From Nocardioides cremeus (GTDB taxonomy: Bacteria > Actinomycetota > Actinomycetes > Propionibacteriales > Nocardioidaceae): a stretch of 64,000 nucleotides of DNA. Each line of letters starts with the position of its first letter. The stretch's first letter is position 1. The notes below the pieces were generated by a model. The model saw only the letters and a list, made by a program, of their open reading frames with translations, had not been told where the DNA came from and did not search any database. Shown here piece after piece: positions 24,682 to 37,900 of the stretch. Position numbers and translations under genes: made by a program. The DNA lies in assembly GCF_030518195.1 (NCBI RefSeq), contig NZ_JAULSC010000005.1, positions 62,001-126,000 on the forward strand, in the 5' to 3' direction.

Positions 24682-25941
24682 TCAGCGCACGTGGCCGTCG
24701 CCGGTGACGACGTACTTGGTCGAGGTCATCTCGGGCAGCCCCATCGGCCCGCGGGCGTGCAGCTTCTGGGTGCTGATGCCGATCTCGGCGCCGAAGCCGA
24801 GCTCTCCCCCGTCGGTGAAGCGGGTGCTGGCATTGACCAGCACCGCCGCCGAGTCGACCGCGGCCACGAAGCGGCGCGCTGCCGACTGGTCCTCGGTGAG
24901 GATCGCCTCGCTGTGCGCGCTGGAGTGGCGGCGCACGTGGTCGATGGCCGCGTCGATCGAGTCGACGACGCCCACCGCGATGTCGAGGCTCAGGTACTCG
25001 GTGTCCCAGTCGTCCTCGGTGGCCGGCACCACGCCCGGCAGCGCGGCGGTGGTGGGGTCGCCGTGCACGGTGACCCCTGCCTCCTGCAGCGCGGCCACGA
25101 CCCGGGGCAGGAAGGTCTCGGCGAGGTCGGCGTGCACCAGCAGCGTCTCGGCGGCGTTGCAGACGCTGGGGCGGTGGGTCTTGGCGTTGAGCACCACCGC
25201 GAAGGCCTTGTCGAGGTCGGCGGCGCGGTCGACGTAGACGTGGCAGTTGCCGACGCCGGTCTCGATGACCGGCACGGTCGAGCCCTCGACGACGCTGCGG
25301 ATCAACCCCGCTCCCCCGCGCGGGATCAGCACGTCGACCCGCCCGCGGGCCCGCATCAGCGTGGTCACGCTCTCGCGCGAGTCGGCCGGCACCATCTGCA
25401 CCACGTCGGGGTCGAGCCCGGCCCCGGCCGCCGAGTCGCGCAGCACCTCGACGATCGCGGCGTTGCTGGCCGCGGCGCTCGAGGAGCCGCGCAGCAGCAC
25501 GGCGTTGCCCGACTTCAGGCAGATGCCGGCCGCGTCGGCGGTGACGTTGGGCCGGGCCTCGTAGACCATCGCCACCACCCCGAACGGCACCCGCACCTGG
25601 CGCATCTCCAGCCCGTTGGCCAGGGTGCTGCCGCGCACCACCTCCCCCACCGGGTCGGGCAGGCCGGCCACGTCGCGCAGCCCCTGGGCCATCGCCTCGA
25701 GCCGCTCGGGGGTCAGCCGCAGCCGGTCGACGATCCCGGCCGGCGTGCCGTCCCGCTCGGCGCGGCGTACGTCGTCGGCGTTGGCCTCGAGCACCTGCGC
25801 GGCCCGCTCGAGCAGCGCGTCGGCCATCGCGTGCAGCGCGGCGTCCTTGGTGGCGCGGGTGGCCTGCGCGAGACCGTGGCTGGCGGCGCGGGCGCGGTCG
25901 GCCAGGACGAGCACGGGGTCGGTGGTGGGGGCGTCGATCAT
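24682..25941 (-). CDS. proA: Glutamate-5-semialdehyde dehydrogenase (gamma-glutamyl phosphate reductase)
   Basis: NADPH-dependent reduction of gamma-glutamyl phosphate in proline synthesis. 419 residues with [53 protein letters not shown], the catalytic-Cys region [17 protein letters not shown] and [17 protein letters not shown] at the C-terminus. The ATG lies six bases after a TACGAT -10 box (25953-25948), so it is probably leaderless. proB is not adjacent in the window. The downstream small membrane gene has its own promoter. Confidence 0.96.
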   Translation of the reverse strand: MIDAPTTDPVLVLADRARAASHGLAQATRATKDAALHAMADALLERAAQVLEANADDVRRAERDGTPAGIVDRLRLTPERLEAMAQGLRDVAGLPDPVGEVVRGSTLANGLEMRQVRVPFGVVAMVYEARPNVTADAAGICLKSGNAVLLRGSSSAAASNAAIVEVLRDSAAGAGLDPDVVQMVPADSRESVTTLMRARGRVDVLIPRGGAGLIRSVVEGSTVPVIETGVGNCHVYVDRAADLDKAFAVVLNAKTHRPSVCNAAETLLVHADLAETFLPRVVAALQEAGVTVHGDPTTAALPGVVPATEDDWDTEYLSLDIAVGVVDSIDAAIDHVRRHSSAHSEAILTEDQSAARRFVAAVDSAAVLVNASTRFTDGGELGFGAEIGISTQKLHARGPMGLPEMTSTKYVVTGDGHVR

Positions 25942-25997
25942 GGCGCGATCGTAGACGTGGCGGGAGGGGCCGCTGCGCGTCCTCCTAGGCTGCGGAC

Positions 25998-26540
25998 ATG
26001 CGCATCGTGCTGCTCGGCGACAGCCACCTCGACCGGGTCCGCCGCGACCTGCACCGGCTGGCTCCCGAGCCCGGCGCCGAGGTGGTCAACGCCGCCGTCG
26101 GCGGCTCCTTCGCCTTCGAGCTGCTGGGCCAGGCGCACGGGGTGCACCTGCGACCCGAGGACGCCGTGGTCGTCTCGGTCGGCACCAACGACGCCGCGCC
26201 GTGGAAGGCGGTGCCGCCCTACGACTTCGAGGTCAACATGCGTGAGCTGCTCGACCACCTGGTCGAGCTGGGCACCCCGCGCCGGGGTCGTCTGGTCTAC
26301 CTCACCCCGCCCGGGGTCGACGAGGCGCGGCTCGGCGGGCCCGGCGACCGCACCGGCGCCGTCGTGGCGTCGTACGCCGCCATCGGCGCCCGGCTGACCA
26401 CCGCCGCCGGTGGCCGCGTCGTCGACGCCCTCGCCCTGCTCGCCCCCCTCGGCGCAGCGGCGTACCTCGACGACGGCGTGCACCTCACCGGCGCCGCCTA
26501 CGACCTCCTGCTCCCCGCCCTCGCCGACGCCCTGCGCTGA
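25998..26540 (+). CDS. SGNH/GDSL-type hydrolase
   Basis: Cytoplasmic-looking esterase-fold protein of 180 residues without a signal peptide. Block I is [10 protein letters not shown], block [15 protein letters not shown], and the C-terminal [14 protein letters not shown] supplies the Asp-x-x-His pair. This is the standard SGNH catalytic set; substrate is unknown. TAGGCT at 25986-25991 lies six bases before the ATG, a typical leaderless promoter. It is divergent from proA and convergent with etfA. Confidence 0.85.
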   Translation: MRIVLLGDSHLDRVRRDLHRLAPEPGAEVVNAAVGGSFAFELLGQAHGVHLRPEDAVVVSVGTNDAAPWKAVPPYDFEVNMRELLDHLVELGTPRRGRLVYLTPPGVDEARLGGPGDRTGAVVASYAAIGARLTTAAGGRVVDALALLAPLGAAAYLDDGVHLTGAAYDLLLPALADALR

Positions 26541-26553
26541 CGCCGCCCGGCGG

Positions 26554-26599
26554 GACGTCATGCAGGCGGGACGTCCGTCGCTGCGGGAGGTATGACGTC
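26554..26599. repeat. 46-bp dispersed palindromic element, copy 1
   Basis: Begins GACGTCATGC and ends GTATGACGTC, pairing over ten bases with one G-T wobble; the inner part reads AGGCGGGACGTCCGTC. A second copy of equal length and 41/46 identity lies at 51830-51875. Here it sits between the convergent SGNH and etfA genes. Read on the minus strand it contains an open frame DVIPPAATDVPPA ending in TGA. Confidence 0.85.
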
Positions 26600-26618
26600 G
26601 CGCGGCCGGAGACGCCGA

Positions 26619-26649
26619 AGGGCCCCGACCACGTCGTGGTCGGGGCCCT
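26619..26649 (-). terminator. Strong hairpin after etfA
   Basis: Fourteen perfect base pairs (AGGGCCCCGACCAC with GTGGTCGGGGCCCT) with a three-base loop, about 20 bases after the etfA stop. It can also end transcription from the convergent SGNH gene. Confidence 0.75.
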
Positions 26650-26669
26650 CGGTGAGGTGAGCGGAAGGC

Positions 26670-27623
26670 TCAGCCCTTGCGCTGGTTGATCTTCTCGGTG
26701 GCGGCGGGCAGGACCTCCTTGAGGTCACCCACGACGCCGAAGTCCACGAGCTCGAAGATCGGGGCCTCCTCGTCCTTGTTGACCGCCACGATCGTCTTCG
26801 AGGTCTGCATGCCGGCGCGGTGCTGGATCGCACCGGAGATGCCGTTGGCCACGTAGAGCTGCGGGGAGACGGTCTTGCCGGTCTGGCCGACCTGGAAGGA
26901 GTGCGGCATCCAGCCCGAGTCGACCGCGGCGCGCGAGGCACCCACGGCGGCGCCCAGCGCGTCGGCCAGGCCCTCGATCGGGGCGAAGTCGCCGCCGGTG
27001 CCACGGCCGCCGGAGACCACGATCGCGGCCTCGGTCAGCTCGGGGCGACCCGAGGCCTTGCGCGGCTGGGCGGCCACGATCTGGGCCTTCTTGGCCGAGT
27101 CGGAGATCGTCACCGCGAACTCCTCGACCGTGCCGGCGCCGGCCTCCTCCACCGGGGAGGTGGAGTTGGGCTTGACCGTGATGATCGGGGTGCCGTGGGT
27201 GACCTTGGCCTTGACGGTGAAGTTGCCGGCGAAGACCGACTGGGTGGTCACGCCACCCTCCTCGACGTCGACGGCGTCGGTGATCAGGCCCGAGCCGGTC
27301 TTGATCGCCAGGCGGGCCGCTACCTCCTTGCCCTCGTAGCCGGAGACCAGCAGCACCGCGGCGGGGCTGCTCTTCTCCACCAGCTGGGCCAGCGCCTCGG
27401 CCTTGGGGGCCACCAGGTAGCCCTTGATCTCGGCGTCGTCGATCACGTAGATCTTCTCGGCACCGAAGGACGTGAGCTTCTCGGCCGCGGCCGAGGCCAC
27501 GTCGGAGCCGCCGAAGACGACGGCGGCGGGCTCACCGAGGCGCTTGGCCAGGGCGAGGAGCTCGAAGGTGGGCTTGCGGATCGCGCCGTCGACGTGGTCG
27601 ACGACAACCAGGACTTCAGACAT
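26670..27623 (-). CDS. etfA: Electron transfer flavoprotein alpha subunit
   Basis: FAD-binding subunit of the electron shuttle that takes electrons from acyl-CoA dehydrogenases to the quinone pool. 317 residues, starting [13 protein letters not shown], with [17 protein letters not shown], the FAD-domain signature [37 protein letters not shown] (abbreviated here as SGGRGTGG), [20 protein letters not shown] and [23 protein letters not shown]. It follows etfB by 12 bases in the usual order. Confidence 0.96.
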   Translation of the reverse strand: MSEVLVVVDHVDGAIRKPTFELLALAKRLGEPAAVVFGGSDVASAAAEKLTSFGAEKIYVIDDAEIKGYLVAPKAEALAQLVEKSSPAAVLLVSGYEGKEVAARLAIKTGSGLITDAVDVEEGGVTTQSVFAGNFTVKAKVTHGTPIITVKPNSTSPVEEAGAGTVEEFAVTISDSAKKAQIVAAQPRKASGRPELTEAAIVVSGGRGTGGDFAPIEGLADALGAAVGASRAAVDSGWMPHSFQVGQTGKTVSPQLYVANGISGAIQHRAGMQTSKTIVAVNKDEEAPIFELVDFGVVGDLKEVLPAATEKINQRKG

Positions 27624-27635
27624 GTCGGTCGCTCC

Positions 27636-28433
27636 TCAGATGAACTTCTTGGAGGCGAGGAAGCCGGTGAGCGCCTCGGCGCCCGAGCCGTCCTCGTCGG
27701 TGACGATCTCGCCGGCGGTGCGCGGCGGGCGGGCGGAGGTCTCCTCGACCTGCGACCACGCCACGGACAGGCCGACCTGGTCGGCCTCGACGCCGATGTC
27801 GGACAGCGACCAGGTCTCCATCGGCTTCTTCTTGGCCGCCATGATCCCCTTGAAGGAGGGGTAGCGGGCCTCGCCGGTCTGGTCGGTGACCGAGAGCACC
27901 AGCGGCATGCTGGCGCCGATCACCTCGGTGGCGGTGTCGGAGTCGCGCTTGATGCGCACCTGGTCGCCCTGCGACTCGATGACCGAGGCGAAGGTGACCT
28001 GGGGCAGGTCGAGGCGCTCGGCGAGCATGGCCGGGATGACCGAGCCGGAGGCGTCGGTCGAGGCCATGCCGCACATGACGAGGTCGACGGGCTTCTCGGC
28101 GCCGGCCTTCTCGATGGCCTTGGCCAGCACCAGCGAGGTGGCGACGTAGTCGGAGCCGGCGATGGCCTCGTCGGAGACGTGGATGCCCTTGTCGGCACCC
28201 ATCTGCAGCGCCTTGCGAACGGCGTCGACAGCCTTCTCGGGGCCGACGCACAGCGCGGTCACCTCGGTGTCGTCGCCGGCCTTCTCCTTGAGCTGCAGCG
28301 CCTGCTCGACGGCGTACTCGTCGAGCTCGGACAGCAGGCCGTCGACGCCCACGCGGTCGACGGTGTTGTCCGACTCGAACTGTCGGTCGGCGGTGGCATC
28401 GGGCACGTACTTCACACAGACAACAATGTTCAT
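27636..28433 (-). CDS. etfB: Electron transfer flavoprotein beta subunit
   Basis: AMP-binding structural partner of EtfA, 265 residues. The N-terminus MNIVVCVKYVPDATADRQF, EYAVEQALQLKEKAGDD, ALQMGADKGIHVSDEA, VLAKAIEKAGAEKPVDLVMCGMASTDASG and GIMAAKKKPMETWSL are family features. First gene of the etfBA unit. A palindrome TGACAGC-GGT-GCTGTCA lies about 110 bases upstream and may be an operator. Confidence 0.96.
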   Translation of the reverse strand: MNIVVCVKYVPDATADRQFESDNTVDRVGVDGLLSELDEYAVEQALQLKEKAGDDTEVTALCVGPEKAVDAVRKALQMGADKGIHVSDEAIAGSDYVATSLVLAKAIEKAGAEKPVDLVMCGMASTDASGSVIPAMLAERLDLPQVTFASVIESQGDQVRIKRDSDTATEVIGASMPLVLSVTDQTGEARYPSFKGIMAAKKKPMETWSLSDIGVEADQVGLSVAWSQVEETSARPPRTAGEIVTDEDGSGAEALTGFLASKKFI

Positions 28434-28542
28434 GGGATCTGGCCCGGTCAGGGCCCCTCCTGTGCACTCGGTGGTCTCGGCGAGGTTACCCGCGAGTCGC
28501 GGTCGGGCGGTACACCGTCCGCGGTTGGGTATCTCACATGCA

Positions 28543-28559
28543 TGACAGCGGTGCTGTCA
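28543..28559. promoter_or_regulatory. Inverted repeat upstream of etfB, possible operator
   Basis: TGACAGC-GGT-GCTGTCA, a perfect 7+7 palindrome with a three-base centre in the 174-base gap between etfB and the membrane protein gene. The size suits a dimeric regulator. No identity can be given; the rest of the gap has short GGTCAG direct repeats just after the membrane protein stop. Confidence 0.35.
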
Positions 28560-28607
28560 CGGTCGAACGGGGTCGGTCAGAGGTCGATCAGGGCTGGTCA
28601 GAGCCGG

Positions 28608-29054
28608 TCAGGGCTTGATGACGCGCTCGAGCAGGCGGCCCACCACGAGGTAGGCGACCGCGCCCAGGCCCCAGTTGAACAGGGCGTTCTTGGTCTCGGC
28701 GTTGGAGCCGTCGAACTCGCGGATGCCGTTCTCGCGGGAGAAGACGCCCAGGTCGACGCCGTCGGCGAGGTCGAGCACGAAGGAGACCAGGCCGTTGTCG
28801 CGGTTGGCGTCGATCGCGATCAGCAGCGCACCCACGGCCAGCACCAGTGCCAGCAGCACGAAGACCGTCCAGACCAGGGTGCCCACGCGCGAGCGCAGCG
28901 CGGCCACGCTCATCGAGGAGCGGCCCCGCTTCGCGGTCGCCGCAGCGGCGGTGCTCTCCTTGCCGGCGCCCTTCTCGGCACCCTTCTCGGTGCTCTCGTC
29001 GGAGCCCTTCTCGGAGCCCTTCTCGGTGCGCTTGCCCAGCTTGCCCAGTGCCAC
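28608..29054 (-). CDS. Membrane protein of unknown function with Lys/Glu-rich N-terminus
   Basis: 148 residues. Residues 1-50 are a charged, Lys/Glu/Ser-rich tail with repeated EKGSEKG, EKGAEKG units. A transmembrane helix follows (LVWTVFVLLALVLAVGALLIAI), then a soluble-looking loop (DLADGVDLGVFSRENGIREFDGSNAETKNALFNW) shown here only as DGVDLGVFSRENGIREF, then a second hydrophobic segment (GLGAVAYLVVGRLLERVI). Likely both termini are cytoplasmic. It lies 36 bases after the enoyl-CoA hydratase gene on the same strand and probably shares its transcript. I do not recognise a named family. Confidence 0.75.
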   Translation of the reverse strand: MALGKLGKRTEKGSEKGSDESTEKGAEKGAGKESTAAAATAKRGRSSMSVAALRSRVGTLVWTVFVLLALVLAVGALLIAIDANRDNGLVSFVLDLADGVDLGVFSRENGIREFDGSNAETKNALFNWGLGAVAYLVVGRLLERVIKP

Positions 29055-29090
29055 GTGCGTCTCCTTCGACGGGGGGACCGACGAGCCGGC

Positions 29091-29879
29091 TCAGCTCCCC
29101 ATGAACTGAGCCTTGCCCGGTCCGTTCTCGACGAAGGATGACATACCGATGGTCCGGTCCTGCGTGGCGAACAGCGAGGCGAACTGCATCCGCTCGATCT
29201 CCAGGCCCGTGTCGAGGTCGACCTCGAGGCCCCGGTCGATGCTCTCCTTCGCCGCGCGCACGGCGTACGACGCCGCCCCGGCGAACTGGCGCGCCCAGGC
29301 GGTGGCCTCCTCCAGGACGCTCTCGTCGGGCACCACCTTGTCGACGAGCCCGATCGCCAGCGCCTCGTCCGCCTTCACGAACCGGCCGGTGAAGATGATG
29401 TCCTTGGCCTTGCTCGGGCCCACCAGGCGCGAGAGCCGCTGGGTGCCGCCGGCGCCGGGGATGATGCCCAGCAGCACCTCGGGCTGGCCCATCACGGTGC
29501 GCTCCCCCGCGACCCGGATGTCGGCGGCCAGCGCCAGCTCGCAGCCGCCGCCCAGGGCGTAGCCGTTGACCGCGGCGACGACCGGCTTGGGGATGCGGGC
29601 CACCGCGGTGACCGCGGCCTGGAGCGGACCGGAGCGCTTGACCATGTCGGTGTGCGACATCTCGGCCATCTCCTTGACGTCGTTGCCGGCCGCGAAGACC
29701 CGCTCGCCGCCGGTGAGCACGACGGCCTTGACGTCGTCGCGCTCGACGACCTCGGCGACGACCGCGACCAGCTCCTCCTGCACCTGGATGGAGATGGCGT
29801 TCATCTTCGGGCGGTCCAGGCGGATGGTGGCGACCCCGTCGGCCACCTCGAGACGCACGAACTCGGCTTGATCGGCCAC
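29091..29879 (-). CDS. Enoyl-CoA hydratase/isomerase family protein
   Basis: Crotonase-fold enzyme of 262 residues, probably hydrating 2-enoyl-CoA in beta-oxidation. Signature segments: IRLDRPKMNAISIQVQ, GERVFAAGNDVKEM (oxyanion-hole region), VVAAVNGYALGGGCELALAADIR, GQPEVLLGIIPGAGGTQRLSRLVG with the catalytic Glu position, and FVKADEALAIGLVDKVVP. The GTG at 29879 has AGAGAGG eight bases upstream; the longer frame to 30035 overlaps the divergent glgX start and is rejected. Proximity to etfBA fits fatty-acid oxidation. Confidence 0.9.
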   Translation of the reverse strand: MADQAEFVRLEVADGVATIRLDRPKMNAISIQVQEELVAVVAEVVERDDVKAVVLTGGERVFAAGNDVKEMAEMSHTDMVKRSGPLQAAVTAVARIPKPVVAAVNGYALGGGCELALAADIRVAGERTVMGQPEVLLGIIPGAGGTQRLSRLVGPSKAKDIIFTGRFVKADEALAIGLVDKVVPDESVLEEATAWARQFAGAASYAVRAAKESIDRGLEVDLDTGLEIERMQFASLFATQDRTIGMSSFVENGPGKAQFMGS

Positions 29880-29970
29880 GGGCACAACCTCTCTGGTCGG
29901 TAAAGATCGACGGCGTGCGCTGGGCGCACCCGGGCATCGTGCCACTGGCGCGCACCGGCCTGGGAGACTG

Positions 29971-32184
<2,214 letters not shown>

Positions 32185-32222
32185 GCCGGCCCGGCGAGCC
32201 GCCGCGCGTCCTCACAGCACCG

Positions 32223-34826
32223 TCAGAGCGGCAGCGCGACGACCCCGAGCTCGGCGTCGGAGGCCAGCAGCGGGTGCTGCGGCAGGACCCGCACCGTGTA
32301 GCCGAACGCCCCGGCGTGGCTGAGCGCCACGTCGCCGTCGAAGCGGAACCGGCCGCCGCCGTAGGTCTCGGCCAGCGCCAGCTCGGCCCGCTCGGTGTCG
32401 ATGATCGCGTCCTCGGCGTCGGCGCGGCCGTGCACCAGCTGCACCGTCACGTCGGCGGGGTCCAGCTCGCCCAGCGAGACGAAGGCCCGGGTCGAGAGCA
32501 CCGCACCGACCTCGGGCGAGTCGCCGACCCCGCTGCTCTCGACGTGCTCGACGCGCACCGCCGGCCACGCGGCCAGCACCCGGCGCTTCCAGGCGGCCAG
32601 CTCGACGGCCCCGGCGTAGTCGCTGTTGAGCTCGCGGGCGTGGCCGGTCGCCGGGGCGTAGAGCTCGCGCACGTAGTCGCGCACCATCCGGGTCGCGAGC
32701 ACCTTGGGGCCCAGCGAGCGCAGCGTGTGGCGCAGCATCTCGACCCAGCCGGTCGGCACGCCGGCGGCGTCGACGTCGTAGAAGCGCGGCGCGACCTGGT
32801 TCTCCAGCAGGTCGTAGAGCGCGGTGGCCTCGAGGTCGTCGCGACGGTCGGGGTCGTCGAGCCCGTCGGCCGACGGGATCGCCCAGCCGTTGCCGCCGTC
32901 GTACCACTCGTCCCACCAGCCGTCGAGGATGGAGAGGTTCAGCCCGCCGTTGAGGGCCGCCTTCATGCCCGAGGTGCCGCACGCCTCGTAGGGGCGCAGC
33001 GGGTTGTTGAGCCACACGTCGCAGCCCGGGTAGAGCGGCTGGGCCATCGCGATGTCGTAGTTGGGCAGGAAGACGATGCGGTGCCGCACCTCGGGGTCGT
33101 CGGCGAAGCGCACCATCTCCTGGATCAGCCGCTTGCCGCCGTCGTCGGCGGGGTGCGACTTGCCCGCGATGACCAGCTGCACAGGGCGCTCGGGGTCGAG
33201 CAGCAGCCGCTTGAGACGCGCAGGGTCGCGCAGCATCAGCGTGAGCCGCTTGTACGACGGCACCCGGCGCGCGAAGCCGATGGTCAGCACGTCGGGGTCG
33301 AGCGCGGAGTCGATCCAGCCGAGCTCGGCGGGCGCGGCGCGCCGCTCGACCCACGAGCGGGCCAGGCGGGCGCGGGCGTCGTCGACCAGGCGCTGGCGCA
33401 GCTGGCGCTTGACCGCCCAGATCCGCCCGGCGTCGACCTCGTCGGCGGCGGCCAGGAACGCGCCGGCGTCGTCGGAGTAGGGGTCGGCGCCCTCGGCCAG
33501 CCCGAAGACCTCACGGGCCACCCAGGTCGGGGCGTGCACGCCGTTGGTGATGGAGGTGATCGGGACCTCGGCCTCGTCGAAGGCCGGCCACAGGCCGCGG
33601 AACATCCCGCGCGAGACGTGACCGTGAAGCTCGGAGACGCCGTTGGCGCGCTGGGCCAGGCGGAAGCCCATCACCGCCATGTTGAAGACCCCGCCGTCGC
33701 CACCGTCGTAGTCCTCGGCGCCCAGCGCCAGGATCCGCTCCAGCGGGACGCCCGGGGTCGCGCCGCCCTCGCTGAAGTACTGCTCGACCAGGGTGCGGTC
33801 GAAGCGGTCGATGCCCGCGGGCACCGGGGTGTGGGTGGTGAAGACGGTCGAGGCGCGTCCGATCTCGAGCGCGGTGTCGAAGTCGAGACCCGGGCCGTCG
33901 GCGGCCGCGGTCAGCTCGCGGATGCGCTCCAGGCCCAGGAACCCCGCGTGGCCCTCGTTGGTGTGGAAGACCTCCGGCTCGGGGTGGCCGGTCAGGCGGG
34001 AGAAGACCCGCAGCGCGCGCACCCCACCGACGCCGAGCAGCAGCTCCTGGCGCAGGCGGTGCTCGGAGGTGCCGCCGTACAGGCGGTCGGTGACGTCGAC
34101 GTAGTGCTCGGGGTTGCCCTCGACCTCGGTGTCGAGCATCAGCAGCGGCACCCGGCCCACCGAGGCCACCCAGATCCGGGCGACCAGGTCGGGCCCGCCC
34201 GGCATCGCGATGGCGATCGTGGCCGGTGCGCCGTTCTCCTCGCGCAGCAGCGAGATCGGCAGCTCGTCGGGGTCCAGGACGGGGTAGGTCTCCTGCTGCC
34301 AGCCCTCGCGCGAGAGCGACTGGCGGAAGTAGCCGTGGCGGTAGAGCAGCCCGACGCCGACGATCGGCACGCCCAGGTCGCTGGCGGCCTTGAGGTGGTC
34401 GCCGGCCAGGATGCCCAGGCCGCCGGAGTACTGCGGCAGGACCGCGGTGATGCCGAACTCGGGCGAGAAGTAGCCGATGGCGCGCGGGGCGGCGCCGCCG
34501 GCCGGGCCGGCGAGGGTGCCGGCGGCGGTGCGCTGCTGGTACCACCGCTCCCCCTCGACGTACGCCGCCAGGTCGGCGCGAGCCGCCTCGAGGCGCGCGA
34601 CGAACTCGTCGTCGGCGGCCAGCTGCTCGAGCCGGTCGGCGCCGACGGAGGCCAGCAGCCGCACCGGGTCGTGGCCGGTGGACTCCCACAGCGCGGCGTC
34701 GACGGTGGCGAAGACGTCCTGCGTCGGTGGGTGCCACGACCAGCGCAGGTTGCCCGCGAGCTCGCTCAGGGCGCCCAGGCGGGCGGGGAGGACAGGACGG
34801 ACGGTGAATCGTCGGATGGCGCGCAC
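32223..34826 (-). CDS. glgP: Alpha-glucan phosphorylase
   Basis: PLP-dependent phosphorylase (GT35) of 867 residues of the actinobacterial type with an N-terminal DUF3417 region (ELAGNLRWSWHPPTQDVFATV). It releases glucose-1-phosphate from alpha-1,4 chains. Catalytic features include YFSPEFGI, YSGGLGILAGDHLKAASDLG, HTNEGHAGFLGLERI, THTPVPAGIDRF, and the PLP region GCDVWLNNPLRPYEACGTSGMKAALNGGLNLSILDGWW, of which EACGTSGMKAALNG is diagnostic. The GTG at 34826 lies six bases after a TAGCGT -10 box (34838-34833), so the gene is probably leaderless. It is divergent from the M36 peptidase gene. Confidence 0.95.
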   Translation of the reverse strand: MRAIRRFTVRPVLPARLGALSELAGNLRWSWHPPTQDVFATVDAALWESTGHDPVRLLASVGADRLEQLAADDEFVARLEAARADLAAYVEGERWYQQRTAAGTLAGPAGGAAPRAIGYFSPEFGITAVLPQYSGGLGILAGDHLKAASDLGVPIVGVGLLYRHGYFRQSLSREGWQQETYPVLDPDELPISLLREENGAPATIAIAMPGGPDLVARIWVASVGRVPLLMLDTEVEGNPEHYVDVTDRLYGGTSEHRLRQELLLGVGGVRALRVFSRLTGHPEPEVFHTNEGHAGFLGLERIRELTAAADGPGLDFDTALEIGRASTVFTTHTPVPAGIDRFDRTLVEQYFSEGGATPGVPLERILALGAEDYDGGDGGVFNMAVMGFRLAQRANGVSELHGHVSRGMFRGLWPAFDEAEVPITSITNGVHAPTWVAREVFGLAEGADPYSDDAGAFLAAADEVDAGRIWAVKRQLRQRLVDDARARLARSWVERRAAPAELGWIDSALDPDVLTIGFARRVPSYKRLTLMLRDPARLKRLLLDPERPVQLVIAGKSHPADDGGKRLIQEMVRFADDPEVRHRIVFLPNYDIAMAQPLYPGCDVWLNNPLRPYEACGTSGMKAALNGGLNLSILDGWWDEWYDGGNGWAIPSADGLDDPDRRDDLEATALYDLLENQVAPRFYDVDAAGVPTGWVEMLRHTLRSLGPKVLATRMVRDYVRELYAPATGHARELNSDYAGAVELAAWKRRVLAAWPAVRVEHVESSGVGDSPEVGAVLSTRAFVSLGELDPADVTVQLVHGRADAEDAIIDTERAELALAETYGGGRFRFDGDVALSHAGAFGYTVRVLPQHPLLASDAELGVVALPL

Positions 34827-34969
34827 CCGCTGACGCTAGCGGCTGTGTGGAACGATCCAAAACCCTTTCACCGATCTCGGGGAGGTCACGGAACCATCAC
34901 GGTGCCGGCTTTCCCTGGGACGAAGCGGTTCCACGCATAACCGGCCCCCCTCCCCGGCGTTGTAGGGCC

Positions 34970-37900
34970 ATGACCACGAACCCCGTGCGCAACCGCCGCC
35001 GCAGGACGGCGGCACTGGCCCTGGTGACCGCCACCCTGGTCCCCGGCCTCGCGCAGCTCCCCGCCCTCGCCTCCAGCACCAGCGCCGCCCCCACGCCGCT
35101 CAGCGCCGACGACGTCACCACGCTCGGCGACTCGGTGCCCGGCCTCTCCGACCTCGACGTGCGCGGCAGCGTGCTGCCGAGCCTGGCCCAGCGCCGGGTC
35201 GCCGAGGACCTGGGCGCCGTCAGCCTGCGCTGGAACGACTTCGGCACCCCTGCCTCGATCCTGCCCGCTGGAGGCGTGCTCGCGAAGGCGGCCTTCCCGG
35301 GCGCCGGCGCCGCCAACGCCGAGAAGTCCGCCCGTGCCTGGCTCGAGGCCAACGCCGCGGTCTTCGGCCTGAGCGCCACCCAGATGCGCGGCCTCGAGCT
35401 GGTCAACGCCCAGGAGCTCGCCGCCTACGACGGCGCCCCGCACCCCGGGTACGCCGTGCTGCTGCGCCAGCGCTTCGGCGACCTGACCCCCGCCCTGGGC
35501 TCCATGGTCACCGTGGGCGTCGCCCGCGGCGAGATCGCCTACGTCTCCTCCTCGCTGGTGCGCGCCGAGGCCGACCTCGACGCCTCGTCGGCGAAGCTCA
35601 GCCCGCTGCAGGGCTGGCTGGCCGCGGCCCGCAACGTGGGCCGCGAGCTGGGTGCCGGCACGGTGGACGACATCGTCAGCAGCGTCACCGACGACTGGAC
35701 GATGCTCACGGTGCCGGGCTTCGCCCAGCCCCAGCAGGTCCGCCTGCGGGCGCTGGCCAAGGCCGACGGCACGGTGCGCCCGGTCCTGGAGGCCAACGTG
35801 GTCGACAGCGGCGCCGGCGACGCCTTCGCCTACACGCTGCTGGTCGACGCGGTGAGCGGCGAGGTGCTGCACCGCGAGAACAAGGTCGAGCACGACCAGG
35901 TCAACGACGTCTTCACCGGCGCCTTCACGGGCGACCAGTGCGGCCCCGTGCACGACTTCGAGCTCGCCGACGACAAGACCCGCACCATCAACGCGCTGGG
36001 CTTGAGCACCCCGGCCGACGACATCACCGTCAAGATCTACGGGCCCGGCAAGCAGCTGCTCTTCACCCAGGACCTGCTCACCAGCCCCGAGCTGGCGACG
36101 TACTCCTCAGACAAGCTCAAGGCCGGCATCTACGGCGTCCAGGTCTGCCCGTTCGACTCCGCCTCGGCCGTGACCGGCACGTACTCGTTGCTGCTGTCGA
36201 CCAGCGACCAGGCGGCGCCCTCGACCGGCGGCGAGCTGTTCTCGCCGCAGTGGCGCTACTTCACCGCGAACCCGTCGATGACCTCGGTCAACAACGAGTC
36301 GACGCCCAAGAACTCGGTCATCGGCTGCTGGGTCGCGGGACCCGACTGCACGCTGCCCACCGGGCCGTTCAAGAACGTCGCCTCGACCTACCCCTGGGAC
36401 GCGCTGGACGCCACCGGCACCACCACCGCGACGACGGTCGGCAACAACGCCAACACCCACGAGGCGTGGGCCAGCCCGCTGACCCCCGGCGGCCTGTTCC
36501 AGGCCCCGGTCTCCCCCACCCGGGAGTACACCGCTGAGTTCACCGACGCCTGGAACAACTCCAGGTGCGACCCGGCGCAGCTGCGCCCCGGCGGCAACGA
36601 CATCGAGTTCTCGACGCAGAACCTCTTCGTCTCCCACAACCGGATGCACGACTACAGCTACTACCTCGGCTTCACCGAGTCGAACTACAACCTGCAGCTC
36701 GAGAACTTCGGGCGGGGCGGGGTCGAGGGCGACCAGGAGATCGGCAACGTGCAGGCCGGCGCCCTCAGCGGTGGCCAGCCGACGTACCTGGGTCGCGACA
36801 ACGCCAACCAGATCACGCTGCAGGACGGCGTGCCCGGCATCACCAACCAGTACCTCTTCCAGCCGATCGCGGGCGCGTTCTACGCCCCGTGCACCGACGG
36901 CGGGCTCGACATGGGCATCGTGGGCCACGAGTACACCCACGCCATCAGCAACCGGATGGTCGCCGGGCCCGACGAGGGCCTGACCTCCGCCCAGGGCGGC
37001 GCGATGGGCGAGTCGTGGGGCGACCTGGTGGCTGCTGAGTACCAGTTCAGCCACGGCTACGACAACGGCGGCAACATCTGGGCCGTCGGCGTCTACGCCA
37101 CCGGCAACAAGCGCACCGCCATCCGCGACTACGCCATCAACCGCAACCCGCTGAACTTCAGCAACGTCGGCTTCGACACCACCGGCCAGCAGGTCCACGC
37201 CGACGGCGAGATCTGGAGCGGCACCCAGTGGTCGGTGCGCCAGGCGCTGGTCAAGAAGCACGACCGCCGGTTCCCGTACGCGAACAAGGGCCTGCAGCTG
37301 CGTTGCGCCCAGGCCACCGACGACGCCAGCCCGCTGGCCCCGCAGGCCTGCCCCGGCAACCGTCGCTGGGTGCAGCTGATGTTCGACGCCTTCCTGCTCC
37401 AGCAGGGCGCCACCTCGATGCTCGACGCCCGTGACGCGATGCTCGCCGCCGACCGGATGCGCTTCGGCGGCGAGGACCTCAAGGTGATGTGGAAGGCCTT
37501 CGCGCAGCGCGGCATGGGCAAGGACGCCTCCACCCCCGACGCCGACTCCGAGCACGTCAAGGGCGGCTTCGCCTCGCCGAAGCAGCGCAACGGCAAGGTC
37601 ACCTTCAAGGCCTCGCGCGGCGCCGGCAAGATCTACGTCGGCGACTACCAGGCCCGGGTGACCCCCGTGGCCGACACCTCGCCGAAGACGAAGCTCGACG
37701 CCACCGTGCAGATGGTCCCCGGCACGTACCGGATGCTTTACACCTCCGGCAAGGGCGGCTTCAAGCGGTTCACGCTGCGCGTCAAGGCCGGCCAGAGCAA
37801 GACGGTGCGCCTGACCAAGCAGAAGAACCTGGCCGCGGCCGCCAACGGCGCGAAGGTCATCGACGCGACCGAGGGCTCGCTCAACACCGCCCACCTCATC

